A stretch of 39,317 nucleotides of DNA, taken from positions 1 through 39,317 of the forward strand of contig NZ_JRLB01000036.1 in NCBI RefSeq assembly GCF_000764495.1. Direction: 5' to 3'. Below are positions 28,249 to 36,735 of this stretch, in pieces. The notes under the pieces were generated by a model. That model was given only the letters and a program-made list of their open reading frames with translations. It searched no databases and was not told where the DNA came from. The DNA comes from Nitrincola sp. A-D6. Lineage in GTDB: Bacteria > Pseudomonadota > Gammaproteobacteria > Pseudomonadales > Balneatricaceae. Numbering within the stretch: position 1 is the first letter of the stretch; every line of letters starts with the position of its first letter. The translations under genes were made by a program, and so were the position numbers.

Positions 28249-29598
28249 ATGGAAAACTGGACCCCCGACAGCTGGAGAAGCAAACCCATCCTTCAACAAC
28301 CAGTTTATCCTGATCAGGATGAACTGGCAGCAGCTGAGCAATTGCTCGGCAATTTTCCTCCGCTGGTGTTTGCGGGTGAAATCCGCTCCCTGACACGCTC
28401 ATTGGCCAAGGTATCCGCTGGTGAAGCCTTTTTACTCCAGGGGGGCGACTGTGCCGAAAGCTTTAGCGAATTCAGTGCCAACAAAATTCGTAATACGTTC
28501 CAGGTTCTGCTGCAGATGGCGGTGGTAATGACCTTTGCCGGCAGCAGCCCGGTGGTCAAAATAGGCAGAATTGCCGGTCAGTTTGCCAAGCCTCGCTCAG
28601 CTGGAACCGAAACCCTGAACGGCATAGAGTTACCCAGTTATCGCGGCGACATTATCAATGATATTGCCTTTAATGAAGCGGCACGCCAACCTGACCCCAA
28701 GCGCCTGATTGCGGCTTACCATCAGTCAGCGTCCACACTCAACCTGTTACGTGCGTTTGCCAGTGGTGGCTTTGCCGATCTGCACCAGGTACACCGCTGG
28801 AACCGCGGCTTTATCGACAAAAGCCCTCAGGGCGAGAAGTATCAACACCTGGCCGATCAAATCACCCAAACCCTGGCGTTTATGGATGCCTGCGGCATCA
28901 ATTCACAAAATACCCCGCAGTTGCATGAAACCTCACTCTATACCTCACATGAGGCGCTGCTGCTGAACTACGAGCAGGCACTGACCCGCCAGGACAGTCT
29001 GACCGGAGACTGGTACGACTGTTCAGCACACATGCTCTGGATCGGTGACCGTACCCGTCAGCCGGATCATGCCCATGTTGAGTTCCTGCGAGGCGTACAC
29101 AACCCTATTGGTATTAAGGTTGGCCCCAGCACCCAGTGTAATGATCTACTGAAACTGCTGGATATGCTGAATCCAGGCCGCGTTCCAGGGCGTATCACTC
29201 TGATTGCCCGGATGGGGGCCGAGAAGATCACCGAACTCCTGCCACCGATTGTGCGTGAAATCAAAGCTTCCGGCCATCCGGTGGTCTGGAGTTCAGATCC
29301 GATGCACGGCAATATCATGAAGGCTTCCAGTGGCTACAAAACCCGCAGTGTCGATGCCATTCTGAAAGAGATGCAGGGTTTCTTTGAGGTTCATCGTGCC
29401 GAAGGTACCCATGCGGGTGGCGTACACTTTGAAATGACCGGTGATAATGTCACCGAGTGTATCGGCGGCGCTTTCCAGATTACTGAAGAAGGCCTGGCAC
29501 ATCGCTACCACACCCACTGTGATCCACGTCTGAATGCTGACCAATCATTGGAACTGGCTTTTCTGATTGCCGATACACTCAAGGCGGCACGAGGTTAA
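28249..29598 (+). CDS. Class II 3-deoxy-7-phosphoheptulonate synthase
   Basis: First enzyme of the shikimate pathway, joining phosphoenolpyruvate and erythrose 4-phosphate. 449 residues, the long class II (plant-like) form. Signatures include [11 protein letters not shown] (about 62-72), [23 protein letters not shown], the metal/substrate region [11 protein letters not shown] and [27 protein letters not shown] and [18 protein letters not shown]. Metal-binding Cys, His, Glu and Asp positions appear intact. The ATG follows an AGAAGAG site. The downstream DUF3549 gene starts one base after the stop, so the two are co-transcribed. No frameshift is visible. Confidence 0.96.
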   Translation: MENWTPDSWRSKPILQQPVYPDQDELAAAEQLLGNFPPLVFAGEIRSLTRSLAKVSAGEAFLLQGGDCAESFSEFSANKIRNTFQVLLQMAVVMTFAGSSPVVKIGRIAGQFAKPRSAGTETLNGIELPSYRGDIINDIAFNEAARQPDPKRLIAAYHQSASTLNLLRAFASGGFADLHQVHRWNRGFIDKSPQGEKYQHLADQITQTLAFMDACGINSQNTPQLHETSLYTSHEALLLNYEQALTRQDSLTGDWYDCSAHMLWIGDRTRQPDHAHVEFLRGVHNPIGIKVGPSTQCNDLLKLLDMLNPGRVPGRITLIARMGAEKITELLPPIVREIKASGHPVVWSSDPMHGNIMKASSGYKTRSVDAILKEMQGFFEVHRAEGTHAGGVHFEMTGDNVTECIGGAFQITEEGLAHRYHTHCDPRLNADQSLELAFLIADTLKAARG

Positions 29599-29599
29599 G

Positions 29600-30645
29600 A
29601 TGGAAAAACTGCTGACACAGCTACTGCAACACGACGACAACCGGCTGCTCATTTTTGATATGGGCCGTCGCATCAGTAAGCTACCGATCGAGACTTTCAC
29701 CCGGGTTGAGCAGAACCAAGTCCCTTACCCCTTGCCTTTTTTACATCATGCCTGGGTAGGACTTCTGCTGTGGAATCCATCAGCAAAAGATCAGAACCTG
29801 ATCTGGTTTCTGAAACTGCCGCTGGATGAGCAGGGTTTTTTAATACAGGCGGCACGTGATGATATTGTCAATCGCTTGCTACAAAACGCCATGGACCGCA
29901 GTCGCAGCAGGATGCCTTGAAAGATAACCCCTTCGCTTTCACTCCCGATCAGGAAAAAATGGCCTGTTTCCATGCACTGGCCAGTCGTACACTACAAACC
30001 CCGGCCTCACGGTATTATGAAGATGTGCAGCAATACCTTGCGGGTCAACTGGATAGAGATTACTGGAACAATCTGGGACTGCAAGGGTTGGCGGATTTTG
30101 TGATGCGCCTGGATCAGGGTGACAATACAACTCAGCTGCGTAAGCGCTTAACCCAACTACCGGAGCCCTTGCTGTTGATGCTGGCACATCTGCTGGAACA
30201 CACGCAGCCTGATCACGCACTGCAACAACAGCTAACTGATCATCTGCTGCAGTTGTTACAGCGCCTGGACACAGCACCGGAATTGATCGCCGCACTGATT
30301 CGCAGCATTTCTGCTGGCAATGACATGGCAGGACGTGATCAGGCTTTGGACGCCGTGTTAGCCAGCCCCTTTGCCCTGGAAGCTGAGGTGATCGTGGCAC
30401 TGGCAACCCGCTGCCATACCAGCCTTAATCAACCGCAGCGGCTACAGCTGTTTCTGGAGCAACTGGCCGCGGGCAAAGCCGGTCAGTTGGGCTTCAACCG
30501 CATCCTCAGTGACCTGATGTTTCTTGCCGACCTGCGCCCTCGCATCCTTGAGGCCTTTCGTGACCCCCAACGTAGCGACACACTGAGCCAGGCCATCGGT
30601 GAAATGCTGGGTTCAGGGTTTTCCACCCAGGTTAACGCCCATTGA
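29600..30645 (+). CDS. DUF3549 family protein (frameshifted)
   Basis: Conserved gammaproteobacterial protein of unknown function, about 348 residues after repair. Recognised from the N-terminal block FDMGRRISKLP, PYPLPFLHHAW and IWFLKLPLDEQGFLIQAARD, which I associate with DUF3549. The C-terminal two thirds are helical and leucine/glutamine rich, without membrane segments or signal peptide. The frame breaks near 29902, one base lost, joining MDRSRS to QQDALKDNPFAFTPDQEKMA. The start ATG is one base beyond the DAHP synthase stop. Its last 33 bases overlap, tail to tail, the end of the gene on the other strand. Confidence 0.82.
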
Positions 30646-31434
30646 TGTATCCACTGGCAGCAGCAGGTTCAGGCCCATGGCCTCAACCTGCTGCTGCGCA
30701 TCCGCCCGTAAACGCTCACGGATTCGAGTACCCAGGGGCTTGGTCATGTAATACAGCAGGCTTTCCGGTAGTTGATGCTCTGTCGCGAAAGCCTGAATAA
30801 AGCGTGCGGTGGTATTGTCCTGCTGATCACTGATCGCTTTGGGGATTGGTTGCTCCAGCGTTTCACCCCGGCGTACCCGCTGACAGAACAGATCATAGGC
30901 ATAACCGAACTCCGGCAACACCTGCCCCTGCTCCTCAGAGCGCAAACGGAACCAGCCTGTCTCTTTACCCGCCAGATAAACCGCTACATGACTCCAACTG
31001 TGCGCCAACGGATCGGCCGCATACTGGCAGGCTTCCTGATAAGCCGCATAGGGAGCAGGCAAACCAAAATCGCCATTAATACTACGCAGAATGGCCAGAA
31101 ATTCTGATACCGTTGGCATCCAGGCCAGGGTTTCCTTGCAACGATTGACGGCAGCGACCAGATCGGTTTCCGCATAGCCACGCAAACTCAAGGCCCACTC
31201 ACGCTTGGCCAGACGTATCTCATTCTGCGTTTCAAAACAGCTTTTAAATTTATGCCCATAAATCGCCATAAAGCGGGCGAAAATCATATTCACATGGGCT
31301 TTGGTTTCTAGCGGTATATCGGTAATGCGGCTGTCATCGGCCGCATAGTCGTCACCAATCGGTGTCCTTGATGTCCATGATGGCCGCGGTAACCCGTTTT
31401 CGGTTTTCGCGAGTATCTCTTCGGGTGTTTTCAT
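30613..31434 (-). CDS. Phage-P-like replication protein
   Basis: A 273-residue soluble protein. The segment VNMIFARFMAIYGHKFKSCF followed by AKREWALSLRGY, LVAAVNRCKETLAWMPTVSEF resembles the replication protein P family of lambdoid phages and related chromosomal genes, which in phage lambda load DnaB helicase. It follows and overlaps by 83 bases a gene with a DnaT-type domain, so a joint role in helicase loading or primosome assembly is a reasonable inference. The ATG at 31434 has an AGGT ribosome site. The long overlap leaves room for a later start, but the conserved region only begins about 45 residues in. No other phage genes are nearby. Confidence 0.65.
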   Translation of the reverse strand: MKTPEEILAKTENGLPRPSWTSRTPIGDDYAADDSRITDIPLETKAHVNMIFARFMAIYGHKFKSCFETQNEIRLAKREWALSLRGYAETDLVAAVNRCKETLAWMPTVSEFLAILRSINGDFGLPAPYAAYQEACQYAADPLAHSWSHVAVYLAGKETGWFRLRSEEQGQVLPEFGYAYDLFCQRVRRGETLEQPIPKAISDQQDNTTARFIQAFATEHQLPESLLYYMTKPLGTRIRERLRADAQQQVEAMGLNLLLPVDTSMGVNLGGKP

Positions 31435-32308
31435 TCAGTTGACCTGCCGGTTGCTGTTCATGTGCTCTGGGGGCGGCATCACGGGATTGCTTCTTAACCC
31501 ACTCGCGCTTGACCCAACCCAGAAACTTCTGATCCCAGTTGGTTTCCTTGCGATCTTTATCCAGCCAGTAGAGCACAAATTCATCCAGACACTGGGTAGA
31601 AAAAGCTTCAGGTATACCCTGACGCGCCAGCATATCGTGGAAGGCGGGCCCTGGAGCCCAGCCCATTGTCATCGGGATCAAGCGCTGGTTACGCTCTTCA
31701 TGCCAATCAAAAATCTGCTCCAACTCATCTTTATCACGACGCCAGCCGGAGGTACCACCAAAAACCGGAGCCGGTCCACGCTGTCGACCCTTAGTCGTTG
31801 CAGGAGGGGCCGATACCGGAGGCGCCGATACCGGCGGCGTATCATAAACAGGTAAAGAGCGATTAGCAGCAGGTGCTGACGGTGAAGGCTGCTCAGACGG
31901 TTGAACTGGCTGGGCTGGCTGTTCTGCAACCGGCTGACGTTGCAGTTTTAATGTACCGCCCTGACCACGCTCAACGTGCAGTAACGCCTGACGCTCCAGA
32001 CTATCCAGGGTCTGGTAAAAGTGGGCTTCACTCCAGAAAGGCGTCAAGATTTGCCAGTGCCCGGGAGGTAGCAGTACACCTTCGCCCGGAGACCGGTCTC
32101 CTACATGATGGGCAATACTGTTGTGGGAGCTCGCTCCGCGAGCGATGGTTTTATCGCCCGGAGACCGGGCTCCTACGGCAGAGCCCGGTAGCCCATTAAA
32201 ATGAAACTGTTCGTTAAGCAGGCTTAACAAAATAGCTTCATCTGTGCCATATCGCTCAGCTATAGAGGGATAAAACAGCACAGGTTTTTCCGGAAACAGA
32301 CTACTCAT
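31352..32308 (-). CDS. DnaT-like ssDNA-binding domain protein with in-frame REP insertion
   Basis: A 318-residue protein. The N-terminal region (MSSLFPEKPVLFYPSIAERY, about 1-110) looks like a winged-helix or replication-initiator-like domain. A Pro/Gln-rich linker follows (with a PPVSA duplication). The C-terminal domain (about 215-290) matches the DnaTB ssDNA-binding fold: WAPGPAFHDMLARQGIPEAF, LDEFVLYWLDKDRKETNWDQ and KFLGWVKREWVKK. DnaT acts in PriA-dependent replication restart. Residues about 36-73 (LPGSAVGARSPGDK and on) are translated from a REP cluster at 32083-32176 and are probably not native. The next gene overlaps its end by 83 bases. The start ATG is at 32308. Function in restart is inferred. 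Confidence 0.75.
   Translation of the reverse strand: MSSLFPEKPVLFYPSIAERYGTDEAILLSLLNEQFHFNGLPGSAVGARSPGDKTIARGASSHNSIAHHVGDRSPGEGVLLPPGHWQILTPFWSEAHFYQTLDSLERQALLHVERGQGGTLKLQRQPVAEQPAQPVQPSEQPSPSAPAANRSLPVYDTPPVSAPPVSAPPATTKGRQRGPAPVFGGTSGWRRDKDELEQIFDWHEERNQRLIPMTMGWAPGPAFHDMLARQGIPEAFSTQCLDEFVLYWLDKDRKETNWDQKFLGWVKREWVKKQSRDAAPRAHEQQPAGQLNENTRRDTRENRKRVTAAIMDIKDTDW
32083..32176. repeat. REP/BIME-like cluster inside a coding gene
   Basis: Three palindromic units. Unit 1 (32083-32104) and unit 3 (32155-32176) are direct repeats identical at 21 of 22 bases, each reading GTAGGAG...CCGGGCG on the minus strand. Unit 2 (32123-32146) is GTGGGAGCTCGCTCC followed by GCGAGCGAT, on the plus strand. 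The alternating orientation and the GTRGGAGC head are typical of bacterial interspersed REP mosaics. The whole cluster is read in frame within the DnaT-like gene. Confidence 0.8.
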
Positions 32309-32332
32309 AAACGTTTAACTACCCAACTCCAC

Positions 32333-32746
32333 TTAACCGTCATTGGCAAAATCTTCCACAGCACGCAGCACATCGGCACGTGAGATCATACCGACCAGCT
32401 TACCGGCTCTGACAACCGGCAAACAGCGGCGCCCCTTATCGATAAAGGTTCTGGATACAGAGATAATATCGGCATCATGTTTGATGGTATCAACATCACG
32501 CGACATATAATCTTGCACTTTACCACCACTACCCATCTCCTCTTCATGATAGGTCTGGCTGAGAATAGCACGCAAGCCATCTACTTCTGATAGCAGTCCT
32601 ACAAGTTCTCCATCTGCACTGGTCACTGGAGCGGCGGACAGCTTATATTCACGTAACACCATCAACGCGCGGAAAAGGTCCATTTCCGGCAAAAAAGTGA
32701 CCAACTTACCCGCCATATAATCCTGAGCTTTAACAGATCTTAGCAT
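32333..32746 (-). CDS. CBS-domain pair protein
   Basis: 137 residues consisting of two CBS motifs (about 5-62 and 75-133): QDYMAGKLVTFLPEMDLFRA with LSAAPVTSADGELVGLLSEVD, then QDYMSRDVDTIKHDADIISV with RRCLPVVRAGKLVGMISRAD. Such Bateman modules bind adenine nucleotides and usually regulate a partner. No catalytic domain is attached, so the partner is unknown. The ATG at 32746 is favoured by GAGG nine bases upstream; a longer form from 32773 lacks a good site. It ends 24 bases before the start of the DnaT-like gene and may be read with it. Confidence 0.87.
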   Translation of the reverse strand: MLRSVKAQDYMAGKLVTFLPEMDLFRALMVLREYKLSAAPVTSADGELVGLLSEVDGLRAILSQTYHEEEMGSGGKVQDYMSRDVDTIKHDADIISVSRTFIDKGRRCLPVVRAGKLVGMISRADVLRAVEDFANDG

Positions 32747-32851
32747 TGTCGTTATCCTCTGTTGACCGACCATCAGGACAAACCTGAATTCATCCTGTCT
32801 GATTCTAAGTGTAGCGTATTTTTAGTTAATTCCGGCTTTCTCCCGGCATAA

Positions 32852-33706
32852 TCAGGCAAACACTATGGTTTTATTACCGTGTACCAGCACCCGATCTTCA
32901 AGATGCCAGCGTAACCCCCGCGCCAACACCGCTTTTTCGACATCACGTCCTAGTCTGACCATTTCTTCCGGGTGATCGCGGTGACTGATGCGGGTCACAT
33001 CCTGATCAATGATCGGTCCGGCATCCAGATCCTCGGTCACATAATGACAGGTAGCCCCGATCAATTTGACTCCACGTTCATGGGCCTGATGGTAAGGGCG
33101 CGCACCGGCAAAAGATGGCAGGAAGCTGTGATGAATATTAATAATCCGGTGCGGGAAATGAGCACACATACCGGCTGGCAATATCTGCATATAACGTGCA
33201 AGCACCACCGCATCGGCATCGTGTTCCAGAATCAGTTTTTCCACCTGATCAAAGTGCGCCTGCTTATTATCCGCATCAACCGGTACATGGTGATAAGGAA
33301 TCCCATGCCATTCCACCATACTGCGTAACTTGTCATGGTTGGAGATCACACAGGGGATTTCACAGAAGAGTTCTTCACTGTGATAACGATACAGCAGATC
33401 GGCAAGGCAATGTGACTCACGACTGGCCATCAGCACCACACGCTTGGGACGATTGGAATCCTGTATTTCCCAATCCATGCCAAAAGAGTTAGCAATGGGA
33501 GTAAAGGCTTCTTTCAACGCGTCCAGCGTAAAGGGCAGGGTGGCTGCACTGATTTCTACACGCATAAAAAAACAGCCGGATACAGGGTCAGAATGCTGAT
33601 TGGCATCGGCAATGGAGCCACCGTGACTGGAAATAAAATTACTCACCATTGAGACAATACCCACCCGATCCGGACAGGAGAGTATCAAGCGAAAACGACG
33701 TTCCAT
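32852..33706 (-). CDS. purU: Formyltetrahydrofolate deformylase
   Basis: Hydrolyses 10-formyl-THF to formate and THF, balancing one-carbon units and feeding formate to PurT. 284 residues: an N-terminal ACT domain (about 1-80; LILSCPDRVGIVSMVSNFIS), then the formyltransferase fold with VVLMASRESHCLADLLYR, ISNHDKLRSMVEWHGIPYHH, ARYMQILP, the catalytic INIHHSFLPSFAGARPY and HYVTEDLDAGPIIDQD. The Asn, His and Asp catalytic residues are intact. phhB lies 83 bases upstream on the same strand. No frameshift. Confidence 0.95.
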   Translation of the reverse strand: MERRFRLILSCPDRVGIVSMVSNFISSHGGSIADANQHSDPVSGCFFMRVEISAATLPFTLDALKEAFTPIANSFGMDWEIQDSNRPKRVVLMASRESHCLADLLYRYHSEELFCEIPCVISNHDKLRSMVEWHGIPYHHVPVDADNKQAHFDQVEKLILEHDADAVVLARYMQILPAGMCAHFPHRIINIHHSFLPSFAGARPYHQAHERGVKLIGATCHYVTEDLDAGPIIDQDVTRISHRDHPEEMVRLGRDVEKAVLARGLRWHLEDRVLVHGNKTIVFA

Positions 33707-33789
33707 GATTTTAAAAATTCCCGCAAATTAAACATGTGCGTATCTTATCAGGAACAGCTACAACAGCGAACCGTCCGTTGCGGCCAGGA

Positions 33790-34128
33790 TCATTTTTCAC
33801 GTTGATAAAGCAGTTCAGTTTCAATAGCACAGAGAAAATCACCCTGCTGCACACCGCCAATTTTGTGGGTATACCATACCACTGTTACCTTCCCCCAGCT
33901 CGTCAGCAAATCAGGATGATGGCCAATGGATTCAGCAAACTCCCCTACGCGATTGGTAAAGACCAGTGCCCTGGCAAAGTCAGGAAAACTGAATTCACGC
34001 TTCAGCTTTAGTTCGCCCGCCTCCGCCTCCAGGCTCCAGTCCGGAACGACCCTAAGCTCGGCCTGCGCCTGTTCCGCACTTAACTTTGGTGCATCACTTC
34101 TACAAAAGTTACACTGTTGATCTTTCAT
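33790..34128 (-). CDS. phhB: Pterin-4a-carbinolamine dehydratase
   Basis: Dehydrates 4a-hydroxytetrahydrobiopterin formed by phenylalanine hydroxylase so that the pterin can be recycled. 112 residues. The family core is intact: WSLEAEAGELKLKREFSF, FTNRVGEFAESIGHHPDLL with the paired histidines, WGKVTVVWYTHKIGG and DFLCAIETELLY. The start ATG has AGAGG five bases upstream. No phenylalanine hydroxylase gene is nearby, so it may have another role such as molybdopterin-related chemistry or regulation. Divergent from the phosphorylase-like gene. Confidence 0.92.
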   Translation of the reverse strand: MKDQQCNFCRSDAPKLSAEQAQAELRVVPDWSLEAEAGELKLKREFSFPDFARALVFTNRVGEFAESIGHHPDLLTSWGKVTVVWYTHKIGGVQQGDFLCAIETELLYQREK

Positions 34129-34280
34129 TTTAGCCTCTTCATTATATTGACCTCATTATTCTGGCCTTATTGCCAACAACCAGAAGGTCAGCTTTACTAA
34201 CGTATAGAATCCGTATCTACTTTCATTTAAACGGCATGGTTTTATATTGGTGCCACTTGGGTAAAGGATAGTTCCTTAAC

Positions 34281-35825
34281 ATGAATTTTGTACCTGAACG
34301 CATGGCCCCCTTGCGCGCCCGTCGCATGGGGATAGATACACACCATGAGCCGACCCTCTACCTGCGTGCGGAAAGTCCGGTATGTCGCTCGGAAGGTTTT
34401 GAAAGCCTGTCGCGCATCCTTGCCAGCAGTCATGGAAATAAATGCATTATTGCGTCCTTAAATATCATTACCAGTGATCTGATCAGTGATGATGAAGTTG
34501 GATTTTCCGAAGTGGCCTGGCGCCGCTTCAAGGTCGAACCAGAGGCACCCGTGTGGCTCTCACATCCGCGCCCCGTTCACTCTCTATCGCATGTGCGTGC
34601 CAAGGTCTATGGGCACAGGTTGAGTGATGCGCAATTTAGTGACATTATCAACGATATCGTCGACGGTCAGTATGCTGAAGTACATTTGGCTGCATTTATT
34701 ACCGCCTGCGGCGATGACAAATTGGATGATGACGAAATCACCTCCCTCACGCGTGCCATGGTCGATTCCGGTAGCCGCATAGACTGGAAGTTGCCAGTAG
34801 TGCTAGACAAACACTGCGTCGGTGGACTGCCTGGCAATCGCACCACACCGATTGTTATCTCCATACTGACTGCCTGTGGTATCACCATTCCCAAAACCTC
34901 ATCACGCGCCATTACCTCGCCAGCAGGCACGGCTGACACCATGGAAACCCTGACTAATGTCAGCCTGTCACTGGATCAGATGCGCGATGTGGTCAGGCGT
35001 GTGGGGGGCTGTCTGGCCTGGGGCGGATCGGTACGCCTGAGTCCAGCCGATGACTTGTTGATACAAGTGGAGCGTGCTCTGGATATCGATAGTGAGGGGC
35101 AGTTAATTGCGTCCGTACTATCCAAAAAAATTGCCGCTGGCGCCACGCATGTGTTGATCGACATTCCGGTTGGCCCCACGGCCAAAGTACGTAGCCAGGC
35201 CGCCGCTGACAAGCTCGCCGCCAGCTTTGAAGCCGTTGCCGCCAATCTTGACCTGAAAATCCGGGTACTGTTTACCGATGGCTCACAACCTGTGGGTCGG
35301 GGTATAGGACCCGCGCTGGAAGCCAGAGATATTCTGGCGGTTCTACAGAACCGGGCCGACTCCCCCAGCGATCTTCGCGACAGAGCCGTTTTGATTGCTG
35401 GCGCCATGCTGGAAATGGTCAAGGATATGGCACCAGGAGAAGGCATCGACCTGGCGATGAAAACGCTGAATTCAGGTGCAGCATGGAATAAATTTATGGC
35501 GATCTGTGCAGCGCAGGGCGGCATGAAAACCCCGCCCATAGCACCCTACCGCTACGCCCTGATTGCCAAAAAAAGCGGTATCGTCACTAATATAGATAAT
35601 CGCCAGCTATCCAAGGTGGCAAAACTTGCCGGCGCCCCTGCCGACCCGGCCGCTGGTGTTGATATGCACGTACACCTGGGACAACCGGTGGACGCAGGGA
35701 CCCCCTTGCTAACCATTCATGCCGAAAGTGTGGGTGAGTTAAACTATGCCGTCGATTATCTCGGTGAACATACCGATATTATCTGTTTATCCACCGAGCG
35801 CAGAGACAAGGAAAAACACGGATGA
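34281..35825 (+). CDS. AMP/thymidine phosphorylase family protein (type 2)
   Basis: 514 residues, the long form of the pyrimidine-nucleoside phosphorylase family that includes archaeal AMP phosphorylase. It has the extra N-terminal domain (LRARRMGIDTHHEPTLYLRA), the alpha domain (DIINDIVDGQYAEVHLAAF), the phosphate/substrate motif DKHCVGGLPGNRTTPI (about 180-195), KTSSRAITSPAGTADTME, and a C-terminal barrel (KKSGIVTNID, GVDMHVHLGQPVDAGTPLL). Archaeal relatives phosphorolyse NMPs to base and ribose 1,5-bisphosphate. Bacterial members are usually annotated putative thymidine phosphorylase. The stop overlaps the next ATG (ATGA), so it is coupled to a PRPP-synthetase-like gene. NMP rather than nucleoside as substrate is an inference. 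Confidence 0.88.
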   Translation: MNFVPERMAPLRARRMGIDTHHEPTLYLRAESPVCRSEGFESLSRILASSHGNKCIIASLNIITSDLISDDEVGFSEVAWRRFKVEPEAPVWLSHPRPVHSLSHVRAKVYGHRLSDAQFSDIINDIVDGQYAEVHLAAFITACGDDKLDDDEITSLTRAMVDSGSRIDWKLPVVLDKHCVGGLPGNRTTPIVISILTACGITIPKTSSRAITSPAGTADTMETLTNVSLSLDQMRDVVRRVGGCLAWGGSVRLSPADDLLIQVERALDIDSEGQLIASVLSKKIAAGATHVLIDIPVGPTAKVRSQAAADKLAASFEAVAANLDLKIRVLFTDGSQPVGRGIGPALEARDILAVLQNRADSPSDLRDRAVLIAGAMLEMVKDMAPGEGIDLAMKTLNSGAAWNKFMAICAAQGGMKTPPIAPYRYALIAKKSGIVTNIDNRQLSKVAKLAGAPADPAAGVDMHVHLGQPVDAGTPLLTIHAESVGELNYAVDYLGEHTDIICLSTERRDKEKHG

Positions 35826-36718
35826 CAACACTCTTTTATAACCTCGAGTCAGACACCGCCCTGGCAGCACAAATTTGTGCTGCTTTGTCTGCAGAAGCTG
35901 GCACGCTGGAAATGCGCCAGTTTCCAGATGGTGAAAGCTATGTGCGTGTACATGACACCTGCCAACACCGCCCCTGTGTGGTTTTCTGTAACCTGTTCCA
36001 TCCTGACAACAAGCTGCTGCGCTTGCTGTTTCTGGCTGATACCCTGCATGAACTGGGGGCCAGTCAGGTCATCCTGGTGACCCCTTATCTGGCCTATATG
36101 CGCCAGGATAAACGTTTTCATGAAGGCGAGTGTGTCAGCTCCGTACCCTTTGCCAGACTCCTGTCACAGGCATTTGATGGACTGATCACGATGGATCCAC
36201 ACCTGCACCGCTACGCCAGCCTGTCGGAAATCTACTCCATACCGACAAGCATCGTGTCAGCCGCGCCTTTGATTGCCAAATGGATCCAACAGCATATTAC
36301 CAACCCTGTACTCATCGGACCGGATAGTGAAAGCGAGCAGTGGGTGTCTCATGTGGCCGAACTGGCCAATGCCCCCTTTCAGATTTTAGAAAAACAGCGC
36401 TTTGGGGATTATCAGGTATCGGTTTCCCTACCGGAGCTGGCTCCCTATCAGGCGCATCAACCGGTGCTGGTTGACGATATTATTTCCAGTGGCCGTACCA
36501 TGCTGGAAACCATTGCACACCTTGATCGGGCCGGTCTTCCCCGAACTACAGCGATAGGCGTGCATGGTATTTTTGCTGGAAGCGCCTATGCGCAACTCAG
36601 TGAAAAAGCCCAGGTTGTCACTACCGACTGCATTCCGCACATCAGCAATCAGATTGAAATCAGTGCTGCTCTGGCCACCGCCATTCGCCGACTACAAACA
36701 GACCACTTAGCCTCGTAA
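35822..36718 (+). CDS. Ribose-phosphate pyrophosphokinase-like protein
   Basis: 298 residues, a shorter paralogue of PRPP synthetase (Prs is about 315). The N-terminal FPDGESYVRV and the ATP flexible-loop region YLAYMRQDKRFHEGE are present. The PRPP-binding loop is VLVDDIISSGRTMLET (about 214-229). The conserved histidine pair lies in MDPHLHRYASLSEIY. Normally the reaction is ribose 5-phosphate + ATP to PRPP + AMP. Translational coupling to the AMP-phosphorylase-like gene suggests a shared nucleotide-ribose salvage role, for instance interconverting AMP, ribose 1,5-bisphosphate and PRPP. The housekeeping prs is probably elsewhere. Confidence 0.88.
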   Translation: MTTLFYNLESDTALAAQICAALSAEAGTLEMRQFPDGESYVRVHDTCQHRPCVVFCNLFHPDNKLLRLLFLADTLHELGASQVILVTPYLAYMRQDKRFHEGECVSSVPFARLLSQAFDGLITMDPHLHRYASLSEIYSIPTSIVSAAPLIAKWIQQHITNPVLIGPDSESEQWVSHVAELANAPFQILEKQRFGDYQVSVSLPELAPYQAHQPVLVDDIISSGRTMLETIAHLDRAGLPRTTAIGVHGIFAGSAYAQLSEKAQVVTTDCIPHISNQIEISAALATAIRRLQTDHLAS

Positions 36719-36735
36719 CCCTTTCAGGATATTCT

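Noticed and set aside
29939..30406. 155-codon minus-strand frame opposite DUF3549
   Set aside because: It lies wholly antisense to a recognised gene and shows no domain; most likely a chance open frame.
32083..32176. Possible CRISPR repeats
   Set aside because: Only two direct copies 72 bases apart, with a third unit inverted between them and no spacers. The palindromic GTRGGAGC pattern fits REP elements.
30613..32308. Prophage remnant
   Set aside because: Only replication-type genes are present, without integrase, structural genes, att sites or tRNA. Flanking genes are housekeeping, so a resident chromosomal pair is more likely.
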